NCBI GenBank assembly: GCA_028691315.1
Contig: JAQUZN010000001.1
Coordinates: 145,238 to 209,237 of the forward strand
DNA from: Candidatus Izemoplasmatales bacterium
Lineage (GTDB): Bacteria > Bacillota_I > Bacilli_A > Izemoplasmatales > Hujiaoplasmataceae
Direction: 5' to 3'
Length of the DNA: 64,000 bases
The notes under the pieces: model-generated
What the model was told of the DNA's origin: nothing
What the model saw: the letters and a program-made list of their open reading frames with translations, nothing else
Databases searched by the model: none
Position numbers and translations under genes: made by a program
Shown: in pieces, positions 8,329-17,188 of the stretch
Numbering within the stretch: position 1 is the stretch's first letter
Layout: every line of letters starts with the position of its first letter

Positions 8329-9531
8329 ATGTCATCCACCATACAAGCATTTCGTTATGCATTAGAAGCTTCTTTCTTAATAGATTCTGAAAATGCAACG
8401 ATATTGACTGGAAGTATACAAAACTTAGTTTGTAAATATGATTATGAAAGTAAACATATGCCGATCATTTATCTAAGCTTACGTATCGCAGATCGTTTAT
8501 ATGATTCTATGGTTCGTAATATCGATAAAGGAAGCATATCATTAACCTTATATAAATTTATTCAAAATGAATCCATCATGGTTCAGAAAGAGATTTACTT
8601 TAGAAGTTTATTCTCCTATTTCATTCCACAACAAATGACATTTGATGATGAAACAAAGCCTAAGAATGATGTATTACAAGCTGATAAAGATCGAGCATAT
8701 AAGACTTGTACTATTGGTTTATTTGATATGACATTAGTGAATAATAACGCTCGATATATTAATCTATTATTTCGAAATAGTGATATGCTATCAATTGTTC
8801 ATTATTGTACTTCTCATATGAATATGGTAATTGAACCTTTTAAAGATCATGAGAAATTGGACTTCTGTTTTACACCACCAAATTTAACAATCAATAAATT
8901 ATTACAATATTTAAATAGCGTGCATAGTTTTTATAATACTGGTTTTCGCTATTTTAACGAGTTTAAAAGGAGTTACCTGCTCAGTACAAGCGGAAACCCC
9001 GTAAACGTCTCTGACGAAAATTACGATACTGTCATTCTACGTATTATGGACTCTCAGGAGTATGCAACAAAGATAATGTCAATGGAAATTGATAGAACGC
9101 AACGTGCATATATTATGTATATCGATATGGAATATGTTGATCTTAGAATTGATCATTTAAAAGATAAGCAATATCAAAAGATTATTGGTGTAGATACAAT
9201 GGGAGAGACGATAGAACGAGATTTAAATATACCGACTCATGAAGAAAATACAGAAAAGATATGGTATGATCGTATTATGAATGGGAATATGTCTTATATT
9301 AATACCATTAAAGATAATATCGAGAGTTCCTCCGTTATTCTTAATATTGTAAAGGGAGAAATAGATAGCTCCATTATATCTCCAAATAAAGAATATCTAA
9401 TAAAGAACCCAGATAATTATAAAGAGTATAATGGTAGATATATATTAGCCTATAAAAGAGAATTATTTGTAAGACAAAGCGATACGTTTGCTCTAAATAC
9501 CGTATTTGGTTTAAGACGTATTATGGATTAA
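8329..9531 (+). CDS. Probable structural (baseplate-hub-like) protein
   Basis: 400 residues after ATGGAGG. The N-terminal region (NLVCKYDYESKHMPIIYLSL then ADRLYDSMVRN) has the look of beta-rich hub-type proteins, where a 'yDyd...P' strand pair opens the domain. The central part is Asn/Tyr-rich and beta-type, and the end is helical. There is no enzyme motif. The monocistronic layout, with terminators on both sides, fits a virion gene. An assignment to a T4 gp27-type hub is only a guess. Confidence 0.35.
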   Translation: MSSTIQAFRYALEASFLIDSENATILTGSIQNLVCKYDYESKHMPIIYLSLRIADRLYDSMVRNIDKGSISLTLYKFIQNESIMVQKEIYFRSLFSYFIPQQMTFDDETKPKNDVLQADKDRAYKTCTIGLFDMTLVNNNARYINLLFRNSDMLSIVHYCTSHMNMVIEPFKDHEKLDFCFTPPNLTINKLLQYLNSVHSFYNTGFRYFNEFKRSYLLSTSGNPVNVSDENYDTVILRIMDSQEYATKIMSMEIDRTQRAYIMYIDMEYVDLRIDHLKDKQYQKIIGVDTMGETIERDLNIPTHEENTEKIWYDRIMNGNMSYINTIKDNIESSSVILNIVKGEIDSSIISPNKEYLIKNPDNYKEYNGRYILAYKRELFVRQSDTFALNTVFGLRRIMD

Positions 9532-9538
9532 AAAATAA

Positions 9539-9568
9539 AAAGGTATAGGAGATAATTCCTATACCTTT
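9539..9568. terminator. Bidirectional terminator between convergent genes
   Basis: AAAGGTATAGGA and TCCTATACCTTT form a perfect 12-bp stem with a 6-base loop and A/T runs on both sides. It separates the plus gene ending at 9531 from the minus gene ending at 9575. Confidence 0.85.
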
Positions 9569-9574
9569 GTCTTA

Positions 9575-11863
9575 TTATTTTTTGTCTTCAACAGGAGTCT
9601 CAGCTTTCTTCTCACCTTCAGCTTCTTTCTTCTTACCAGAAGTTAAAGATTCAAGTGCACGATAGAACTCATTAAATGCTGCATTAGCAAGACTCATCTT
9701 GTTAGATAATACTTGACTCATTACTGAGAAATATATCATCAGATGTTTCTTGATTTCATTAGAACCATCTTTAAACTCGTTAAAATAAAGCATATCTACA
9801 GTAGCAACATTTTCATTCTTAGATTCTTCTTTCTTACCACTCTCATTATCAATATTAGTGTTAGGATTATTAGAACCCTCTGCTGGTTTTAAAGTCTGTG
9901 CAATTCTACCCGAATTGTTTTTCGCTTTATCAATGATATTCTTTTCAGCTTTAATCTTATTATATAATCCAGTGAATGTGCTTGTGCAGAATTTAAACAT
10001 AGCATCTTTATCGCCAGATTTAACCTGCACTTCTCCTTCTGCTGGCACTACTGATTTCTTAATAGCTTGACTAAAACTTATATTATCGCTATCCATGATC
10101 TTTTTGATGTCCCCATAGTTTTTAGCAATGAATTCATCTTTTCCTTTTTCAAGATCATCTTTCATACCATCATAGTTAAGATCTTTTACTTGCAAAGCTT
10201 CAATCTTCTGAGGGTCATAGAATTTATAAGTAGCAGTACCACTAAAATCACCCTTATCGATCTCAGATTTATACTTATTCAGATACTGAATCTTCTTGGT
10301 TGATTGCTGAACAAAGATATCATTAAACTTCTCAAATAACTGCTGAAGTTTTTCTACAATAGCTCTCCAAACATCAGTACCTTTGGAAGAATTATCATTA
10401 GATGTTTTAGAAAGTCCACTAAGAGAAGGTGAATCATTCTCTTCTTCAAGCAAAGCTGACATCTGTTCTTTCAAGATTTCCTGATCGAATACGTGTTCCA
10501 AATTAAACAATTCATATTCGAAGAAGTATGCCATCTCTTTTAGTTCTTCACTTGGAGTTTCATCAATCTCAGGCGGAGATTCAATCTCTTCATCTTTGAT
10601 CTCGCCTTCTACTTCTTCTGTTTCAGGTTCCTCAATAGGTTCTTCTACAGGCTCATCAGTCTCATCTGGCAATTCTTCTTCCGTCTCTGGATCTGTAGGT
10701 TCATCATCAGGAGCTAAAATGTCTTCGTCTTCTGAATCTACGACATCTTCCGGATCAACAGTATTCCCATCAACTTCTGGATCTTCTATATGTGCATACT
10801 TGGCAGAGCCTGTGGATTCATATGCTTGAGTAAGAATATCTTTACACTGATTAATATATTCGATAATATTATCAATCTTAATAGAGAATGCCACCATATA
10901 CATATTACAGATCTGACTAATCTGAATAGATTTCTGTTTCATGAAAATATTAAACTGATTCATAGAATAAGTATTCAATTCATATTCTGTATTCTTAACC
11001 CCATCAGTTTCTGTATCAATCTTCATTGTACAAGATTGATTCTGGAATATCATATCTCCAAGTTCTTTTGCGATATCTTCAAAATCTTCAACTAAATCTT
11101 CAGCCATAGAATTAATAACGTCAATATAGGAAGATGCATTCAATAAAACATTCTTAGCTTCTTGAATATCAGATTTCTCGATAGACTTGGTATTTTTACC
11201 TTTCTTAAATAAATTATTTACCTGCTCTGGCATTGACTTCTTTTTATCATAGTCATCATCGTCCAGCATTTTCTCTGCACATTTCTCTAAGAAATCATCT
11301 TCCATTTCTTTCTTAAAAGAATTATAAACAGCAGCAATGATCTTTAACTTAGCATCGTTCGAGGCAATCGGGCCAAGATCTTGCATAAGTGTACCAATAT
11401 GATCAAAATCCTTCTTGAAGTATTTCTTTACTTTAAATTTTGGAAGTTCTTTATTTGTGAGATTTTCATAACTATTAAGATCCATATCAAATGGTGCATA
11501 GTTACTCAACAAATCATCATTATCGATCAATGACTGATTTGCATCCACAATATTATCAATATTAATCGCAGCTTTTGAAGCTAATTGATTAATCTTATCA
11601 TTGAATGTATAAATGATATTCTTGAATTCTTTGAAATAAATACAGAACTGGTTATTCTCTTCTGTTTTGGTTTCAGCTTCAAGAATTGATTTAAAACTGT
11701 TCAATTTAAGCTCATCAATTTTTACATTGAGTTGAGTCAGCTCTTGTAAAGCAGAACATAAATATAATTCATTAGAAGACTGAGCCGTCATTTCTGATAA
11801 TGATCGAAAAATGAGAGTCTCAGGTCCAAATATGGATTTTAAATTCAAAAACTTATGATCCAT
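9575..11863 (-). CDS. Large virion-type protein with acidic repeat linker
   Basis: 762 residues after AAAGGAGA. Two helical, charged halves flank an acidic low-complexity segment at about residues 355-440 made of Glu/Asp/Pro repeats (DPETEEELPDETDEPVEEP). The C-terminus is Lys/Glu-rich. Codon choice is more CAG/AAG/CTC-rich than in neighbouring small genes, suggesting high expression. It is the last gene of a five-gene minus-strand operon. It may be an internal or injected virion protein, or a scaffold-like protein. No family was recognised. Confidence 0.6.
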   Translation of the reverse strand: MDHKFLNLKSIFGPETLIFRSLSEMTAQSSNELYLCSALQELTQLNVKIDELKLNSFKSILEAETKTEENNQFCIYFKEFKNIIYTFNDKINQLASKAAINIDNIVDANQSLIDNDDLLSNYAPFDMDLNSYENLTNKELPKFKVKKYFKKDFDHIGTLMQDLGPIASNDAKLKIIAAVYNSFKKEMEDDFLEKCAEKMLDDDDYDKKKSMPEQVNNLFKKGKNTKSIEKSDIQEAKNVLLNASSYIDVINSMAEDLVEDFEDIAKELGDMIFQNQSCTMKIDTETDGVKNTEYELNTYSMNQFNIFMKQKSIQISQICNMYMVAFSIKIDNIIEYINQCKDILTQAYESTGSAKYAHIEDPEVDGNTVDPEDVVDSEDEDILAPDDEPTDPETEEELPDETDEPVEEPIEEPETEEVEGEIKDEEIESPPEIDETPSEELKEMAYFFEYELFNLEHVFDQEILKEQMSALLEEENDSPSLSGLSKTSNDNSSKGTDVWRAIVEKLQQLFEKFNDIFVQQSTKKIQYLNKYKSEIDKGDFSGTATYKFYDPQKIEALQVKDLNYDGMKDDLEKGKDEFIAKNYGDIKKIMDSDNISFSQAIKKSVVPAEGEVQVKSGDKDAMFKFCTSTFTGLYNKIKAEKNIIDKAKNNSGRIAQTLKPAEGSNNPNTNIDNESGKKEESKNENVATVDMLYFNEFKDGSNEIKKHLMIYFSVMSQVLSNKMSLANAAFNEFYRALESLTSGKKKEAEGEKKAETPVEDKK

Positions 11864-11890
11864 TTTATTCTCCTTTTACTTTTCTAGTAC

Positions 11891-11922
11891 ATAAGAGACA
11901 TGCAAAACTGCATGTCTCTTAT
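11891..11922. terminator. 14-bp perfect intergenic hairpin
   Basis: ATAAGAGACATGCA and its complement form a 14-bp stem with an AAAC tetraloop, between two minus-strand genes. The T-run lies on the plus side (AGTTTTTA), not on the minus side where the transcript should run. It may be an mRNA processing or stabilising hairpin, or a block to antisense transcription, rather than an efficient minus-strand terminator. Confidence 0.5.
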
Positions 11923-11942
11923 AGTTTTTATGAAAGTTCAAC

Positions 11943-13037
11943 TTAGATGATAGAGCAGATGATATCTTCTACTTCAGTAGATTCTCCTACTGCTTTTTTA
12001 TCTTTCTCTTCTGCTGGCTTACCAGCAGATTTGATTGCTCTGTTAAGGACTGCTCTCATAGTCGAATGATTTCCAGCAACTACCCGAATAACAACAGCAG
12101 AAGCAACATTCAGCAAGCTGATCTGATTTCTGATTGCTTCGGATTTCAGCTGAGAGAGATCTACAGCGGTATTATAATTATCAGATTTCTTATCAGCTTC
12201 GGCTTTAATTGCTTTAGCCATCTTAATATGACCCTGGAATACTTTTTCAGCGTCCTTAAAAGCTTTTCGAACATCTTTAACAGTCGTTCCGCTCTTCAGA
12301 GTTTCATATGCAGTTTTGATGGAAACTTTATTAGTTTCATCTGATCCAGTGATAGCTTTAGACAGCTTTGCTGGGAAAGCATCCGCCGTCAGATTATCAC
12401 TTTTTCCTCCACATGTGGAAACGATTCCGCCTCTAATTTCTTCCATCAAATCAGTTTTCTTATCTGCCCAGTCTTTCTTAAGCTCAGCGATCTTTTCTTT
12501 AGACATGCCAGTATTTGCATCTTTGTATCTACCAAGTTTAGAATTAGACTCGGCATTAATTTTTGCTACAATAGAATCTGGCTGAACTGATTTAGTTGCC
12601 CAAATAGTTGATTTTACTTCATAGCTATCAACATTAATGTTTTTGCTAACTTTACCATATGCATCAAGCAACTTTTTATCAGTTTTCATAGCCATAGTAA
12701 TCTTATCAATAGCTGCTAAGAAAACACCTTTCAGTTTCTGCCATGCTTTTTCAACCCAAGTAGCAATTGTAGAACCAATCTTTTTAACATCAATTGCTTC
12801 ATACATCACATCAGTTGTCCCATGTTTTTCCATATAAGACATTTCAGATACAGCAATTGTATTGAAGATATTGTACCAGTTCTTCTCATTCTCAAGTGTC
12901 AATCTAAAACATGCATCTACCGGATGTTCATTTTCTCCGATTGCGATCGGCTCAAGGGCTTCCATGTATGCATCATTTACTCCATAATCATTTTCACCGA
13001 ATATATTTGATTCAGCAAAGAAACTATCTAAAACCAT
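11943..13037 (-). CDS. Abundant-type protein, probable virion component
   Basis: 364 residues after AAAGGAGGATAC. Codon use is biased to CAG, AAG, GCT and ACT in the manner of highly expressed genes. It has an acidic N-terminus and an amphipathic helix at residues 84-115 (IGSTIATWVEKAWQKLKGV). A long Lys/Ala-rich helical body follows, with a short hydrophobic tail (VEDIICSII). It is cotranscribed with the neighbours at 9575 and 13117. An internal or head-associated role is inferred from position and expression only. Confidence 0.6.
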   Translation of the reverse strand: MVLDSFFAESNIFGENDYGVNDAYMEALEPIAIGENEHPVDACFRLTLENEKNWYNIFNTIAVSEMSYMEKHGTTDVMYEAIDVKKIGSTIATWVEKAWQKLKGVFLAAIDKITMAMKTDKKLLDAYGKVSKNINVDSYEVKSTIWATKSVQPDSIVAKINAESNSKLGRYKDANTGMSKEKIAELKKDWADKKTDLMEEIRGGIVSTCGGKSDNLTADAFPAKLSKAITGSDETNKVSIKTAYETLKSGTTVKDVRKAFKDAEKVFQGHIKMAKAIKAEADKKSDNYNTAVDLSQLKSEAIRNQISLLNVASAVVIRVVAGNHSTMRAVLNRAIKSAGKPAEEKDKKAVGESTEVEDIICSII

Positions 13038-13116
13038 TATGTATCCTCCTTTATTGTATAAATGATTTATTTTATTGTTAAATAGGCAAACAAAAATAAA
13101 ACCTTAAATCGGCTTA

Positions 13117-14172
13117 CTAGAAGATTTTAGATGAGGAATCTGGTTCTTCCTCAACGACATCATCAATCTTATAGTTTGGTTTATCACTGTCTTTGATTAT
13201 TTTATTCGCAACAGTTTCGCCTTTCTTAAATTTGATTGCAAATGTATTACTAAGTTTTCTTAATTTCTCAGCAGTTTTAACTTGTTTCTTATAAATCTTT
13301 TCTCTTTCTTCAGGAGTCTTTGTCATATCCATCTTTGCTTTCTCGGCATTCAATGCCACAACATTAGACTGATAATAGAAGTAATCAGAAATTGACTGTT
13401 TCATTCCATAAAACATACTGGTCAATTCATGTAGAATTGGGAATATCAGTAGAATCATCTTTACCATAGTTAAAGTCAATACTACACCACCAATAACCAT
13501 TTTAAAGATTTCAACAACTCCTTCTTCATGAACAGCCTTCTGAGCTTTTAAAAGGGAAGTCATTGTTTTCTCTACTTCTTTTTTCTTATAAGCTTTGTTA
13601 AAGTCTCTCAGATTTTTCAGAAGTAAAGATTCTTTTGATTTGTGTAAACGATTCTTATCCAAAGTCTCTTTATAAGACTTATTCCCAGGATCGTTCACAA
13701 AATCCACAGATGTAGATATAATCAACGAAGTTGAGCTTATGATTGCCAATACAATCGTGGAATAGAATACCATTGGGATTTCACATTTTGTTCCAAATGC
13801 TTTCTCCCAAATTCTCTTACTATCTTTGATATTTTCAATTGCTTCCTGAATCGTATTGACAGATTCAGGTGTTTCATTATAATTACTAATAATATTACCA
13901 ACGGTTTCTAAACATTCAATCATTTCTTGATAATTCGGAATTTGCGTGATGTCACCTTTTGACGCTGGTATTTTACCATAGTCAATATCAGTAACATTCG
14001 CCATGATAGACTTGTATAATTTCGATGCTAAAGAAGCTAAGATCTGTGTCTGATCTGCTTCGTTCACACTTAACAACGTTTCTCTTGTTCGTTTATCCGT
14101 AATGTCGAAATATTCTTTGATAATCATAGAATATGCATTATGCGGATTTATTATATAAGGATCTGAAATCAT
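13117..14172 (-). CDS. Membrane-spanning protein in the virion operon
   Basis: 351 residues after ATAGGAGGAAC. Two strongly hydrophobic helices are visible. One is near residues 130-155 (MVFYSTIVLAIISSTSLI). The other is near residues 225-255 (MVIGGVVLTLTMVKMILLI). Both are set in Lys-rich helical sequence. It lies inside an operon of probable virion proteins, so it may be carried in the particle and inserted into the host membrane during DNA entry, or it may act at the membrane during infection. No signal peptide and no family match were seen. Confidence 0.6.
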   Translation of the reverse strand: MISDPYIINPHNAYSMIIKEYFDITDKRTRETLLSVNEADQTQILASLASKLYKSIMANVTDIDYGKIPASKGDITQIPNYQEMIECLETVGNIISNYNETPESVNTIQEAIENIKDSKRIWEKAFGTKCEIPMVFYSTIVLAIISSTSLIISTSVDFVNDPGNKSYKETLDKNRLHKSKESLLLKNLRDFNKAYKKKEVEKTMTSLLKAQKAVHEEGVVEIFKMVIGGVVLTLTMVKMILLIFPILHELTSMFYGMKQSISDYFYYQSNVVALNAEKAKMDMTKTPEEREKIYKKQVKTAEKLRKLSNTFAIKFKKGETVANKIIKDSDKPNYKIDDVVEEEPDSSSKIF

Positions 14173-14192
14173 ATTAGTTCCTCCTATTATAT

Positions 14193-15518
14193 TTATCTTG
14201 ACATCTTAGACATCAAGTTTACAACTTTACGATATCCACCATCACTCACCTCTTTTTCTAAAGAAGAAAAAGAAAGAGTTTCATATTCCGTATCTCCGTC
14301 AAGTAAAAATTTAGCAGTTTCATTTGCTTCATCCACAATAACGAAATACATCAAATTCAATTTTTCCATGATAGGAATGATAACTTTAGGACTATCTACT
14401 TCGACATTATTATAGTTCTTTAAATAGTCGGCTTCTTCTCTTGAAATACAAATAGAGAAAATGGGTTTTGTAATATTAGATCTTCCAAGCACTTTACGAA
14501 CTCTACCAGTTAAAGATCTTCTTTCTAATACTTTAAATAATTTAGAAGCAGAGCCTCTTTTTGATTTGGAGATAGCATCGATCTTAGCTTGATCAATACC
14601 AAATACAAAATCTTTAAAAAAAGAAATTTCTCTTGTGCTAACTTTAACTAACTTCATCAAGAAGTTGTTGTCAGCGTTTTTACTGATAATCTTATTGGTC
14701 ATTTCATTTGGATCTATTGGATATATTTTAGACTTAACTCCAATCATCGCTTGATTATTTCTAACTTCACCATTTGGGTCTCTATTCATATAATTAACAA
14801 TCATCATCGATGGAACCAATTCATTTGCCTTTTTTACATCTGATGTAGTCAATTGATTTTTAAATGTATCCATATTAGCCGATCTTGCCGTTCTATCTTG
14901 ATCAAACCGATCTTTCGCTGATTGCATATCCTTATCGCGAGTATCAGCTTCAATAACCATATCTTCCATACCATTTCTTTTATAAACAAAATCAGAAATA
15001 GAAGATTCAGAAAAATCTTCTTCAAAGACAAAATTAATGTTTCTCTTACAATCTTCAACAATTGCTGCCATTGTATTATAATCAGTTGACTCTCTAAGTT
15101 TACTAAGATGAGGATCAATTCTCATTGCTGCATTGTCAGCAATATCCATAAAATCATCCAAATCCAATTTAGCAGCATTCACATTTGTATGAAAATCTTT
15201 AATAAATTCTACAGCATTGGGTGCATTTGACATATTATATGCAGATAATGCAATCTGCATCATAGCAACCCACTTCTTTTCAATCGATTTGTTTATAATA
15301 GTAGCAGCATCTATAGAGATAGATGAACTAATAAGAGTAGGGCAAACCATAGTCAGTGCAGACGTTGCTCTAGACAATGAATAAGCTCTGGCAATACCTG
15401 ACTGTTTAGCTTTCTCCTTATCATCCATATCCCTTACTTTCCCTGCATCAAAAACTGCTGAACCTATCGTAGCTAAAATATCCAGAAAAGCGGTTTCATG
15501 TATAGTTCTAGGATTCAT
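14193..15518 (-). CDS. Probable virion protein, unknown
   Basis: 441 residues after GAAAGGAAGG. The N-terminus (MNPRTIHETAFLDILATIG) is helical and has a hydrophobic patch at residues 10-70 rich in Ala/Ser/Ile, followed by soluble mixed sequence. No catalytic motif is visible. It starts 20 bases upstream of the 351-residue membrane protein and belongs to the same transcript. Confidence 0.6.
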   Translation of the reverse strand: MNPRTIHETAFLDILATIGSAVFDAGKVRDMDDKEKAKQSGIARAYSLSRATSALTMVCPTLISSSISIDAATIINKSIEKKWVAMMQIALSAYNMSNAPNAVEFIKDFHTNVNAAKLDLDDFMDIADNAAMRIDPHLSKLRESTDYNTMAAIVEDCKRNINFVFEEDFSESSISDFVYKRNGMEDMVIEADTRDKDMQSAKDRFDQDRTARSANMDTFKNQLTTSDVKKANELVPSMMIVNYMNRDPNGEVRNNQAMIGVKSKIYPIDPNEMTNKIISKNADNNFLMKLVKVSTREISFFKDFVFGIDQAKIDAISKSKRGSASKLFKVLERRSLTGRVRKVLGRSNITKPIFSICISREEADYLKNYNNVEVDSPKVIIPIMEKLNLMYFVIVDEANETAKFLLDGDTEYETLSFSSLEKEVSDGGYRKVVNLMSKMSR

Positions 15519-15570
15519 CGTATTCCTTCCTTTCTATATTACTAATTACTTCAATGTTAAACCCAAAAAA

Positions 15571-16029
15571 TAAAAGACCTACCAGAAACACCTGTCATCT
15601 TTCGTATAGAGCACATTGACGAACTCTTTGACAAAAGATGAAACGATTAAAAATCCTCAACATTATCAACTTTATACATGACTTCATCCTGATCATCAAC
15701 AATATAAAAGTTGATATTAAAATTAATTTCAGGTTTGTAAATCACTGGCTGAGTTTCTCTAATAGGCGTTTCTGTGGTAGATCTATCGTTATTAACTATA
15801 TTTTTTAAAGTATCAACTGCTTTAGGAATTGCTAAACCAGCTATTGTGTTAAATAACATTTTACCGAATAATGATCCTGAATTTTGTGCTACCATCATAA
15901 TTAATTTTCCTCCTTGTAAATGGCTTGTGTTTGAGCAACATTGGATGTGGAAGGGAGGAAAAATATAAGATGATACTTTATTTTTCTCTTTTCAAAAATT
16001 CTAGATAGATAATTTCGGTAGGTCTTTTA
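15571..16029. repeat. 13-bp perfect inverted repeat flanking a small gene
   Basis: TAAAAGACCTACC at 15571-15583 is repeated in inverted form as GGTAGGTCTTTTA at 16017-16029, bracketing the 83-residue gene. The spacing (433 bp) is too long for a simple hairpin terminator. No transposase or target duplication is seen. Confidence 0.5.
15647..15898 (-). CDS. Small virion-operon protein with hydrophobic N-terminus
   Basis: 83 residues after CAAGGAGGAAA. Residues 8-28 (SLFGKMLFNTIAGLAIPKAV) form an amphipathic or weak membrane helix. The C-terminal half is beta-type and acidic. It is the first gene of the minus-strand operon running to 9575. Unknown function; a minor virion or membrane-associated protein is possible. 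Confidence 0.55.
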   Translation of the reverse strand: MMVAQNSGSLFGKMLFNTIAGLAIPKAVDTLKNIVNNDRSTTETPIRETQPVIYKPEINFNINFYIVDDQDEVMYKVDNVEDF

Positions 16030-16110
16030 TCACATCAATAATATACAATCATTTCCCAGTTTAGCCCCAAAACATTAAATTAAATGATACCCACAAGGAG
16101 GGTTCTGAAC

Positions 16111-17187
16111 ATGGCTAAATATGAACCAACAGGAGTAAGGTCTGGAGTGTTTAAAAATCAGAATATTAATGATGCTACAGATTTTGGACCCGTATTACAA
16201 TCAAATAAAATATATGATCGAAATACGATTAAACTTTTTTCAAAGTATAATCGTTTTGGTGTATTAGATCCTTATAATGGAGTCACTACAACTAGAGAGT
16301 ACTTGTTTTTCACGAAACCGGATTTGCATATTTGCACTCCTGGAACTGGTGATCTAAATCCTCAAATTAGCAATTACCCATTCTTTCGAGATTTACATGA
16401 TCGATATCCACATGTAATTGGACAATTACAGAGTAGTCGATATAGCCCTAAAACAACAGATTCAAATGTCTTTATGACATTACTCAGCAATTCTGTCAAG
16501 AATACCTTAGACTTACCGCCTATTACCGCAAATAGTATTGATACTGCCGTAAATATCTTTGGTAGCACAATTCAATATCGTGGAGATGGTTATACGGATG
16601 ATGAAAATGTCACATTTACATTAGAATTCGAAGATACAAAATACTTGGAGTTATATCAGATGCTAAAAGCATATGAAGAATATGAACGTTTAAAATTACA
16701 TGGTATTATATCCCCACCGAATACCAATAAAGCAAAAGAAAATGGAAATGGATTTGCTTATACAAGATATCATGAAAATAAAGAATTGCATGACCATTTT
16801 TCTATTTATAAATTTATAGTAGGAGAAGACTATGAAACAATTCTTTATTGGGCATGTATCTATGGGTGTACTTTTAAGTCTGTGCCAAGGGATGCGTTCT
16901 CTGACACAAAAGTTGATAGTGGATTACGATACTCAGTTGAGTTTGGTGGTTGGCTTGTAGATGATATGAATCCATCTATTCTAGTTAACTTTAATCGTTT
17001 AATACAAGATAATATGAAAGTAGCTGATACCGTATTACCGATCTATAATACCTCTCTTCAAATGGTGGACGGTAGATGGGCAACTGTTCCAATGATTAGT
17101 ATGAGAAGAAAAGCGGATGTTGATCCTAATGTATGGAACAAACCAAGTAGTATGGAATATGATTACGTTTTAAGATGGAGGGAATAA
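16111..17187 (+). CDS. Probable baseplate or tail-tube-type protein
   Basis: 358 residues from the ATG at 16111, which follows AAGGAGGG by 8 bases (a further ATG at 16084 precedes that site). The sequence is beta-rich with an N-terminal extended arm (MAKYEPTGVRSGVFKN). A later strand-turn pattern (IYKFIVGEDYETILYWAC) leads to a Trp-rich C-terminus (YDYVLRWRE). It is separated by one base from the baseplate-wedge-like gene, so the two are coupled. A tail or baseplate structural role is inferred from this coupling. Confidence 0.5.
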   Translation: MAKYEPTGVRSGVFKNQNINDATDFGPVLQSNKIYDRNTIKLFSKYNRFGVLDPYNGVTTTREYLFFTKPDLHICTPGTGDLNPQISNYPFFRDLHDRYPHVIGQLQSSRYSPKTTDSNVFMTLLSNSVKNTLDLPPITANSIDTAVNIFGSTIQYRGDGYTDDENVTFTLEFEDTKYLELYQMLKAYEEYERLKLHGIISPPNTNKAKENGNGFAYTRYHENKELHDHFSIYKFIVGEDYETILYWACIYGCTFKSVPRDAFSDTKVDSGLRYSVEFGGWLVDDMNPSILVNFNRLIQDNMKVADTVLPIYNTSLQMVDGRWATVPMISMRRKADVDPNVWNKPSSMEYDYVLRWRE

Positions 17188-17188
17188 A

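Noticed and set aside
10596-10829. Ser-rich plus-strand ORF
   Set aside because: It is the complement of the acidic repeat in the 9575 gene and has no start signal.
15571-16029. Insertion sequence defined by the 13-bp inverted repeat
   Set aside because: No transposase, no target duplication, and the enclosed gene fits the virion operon.
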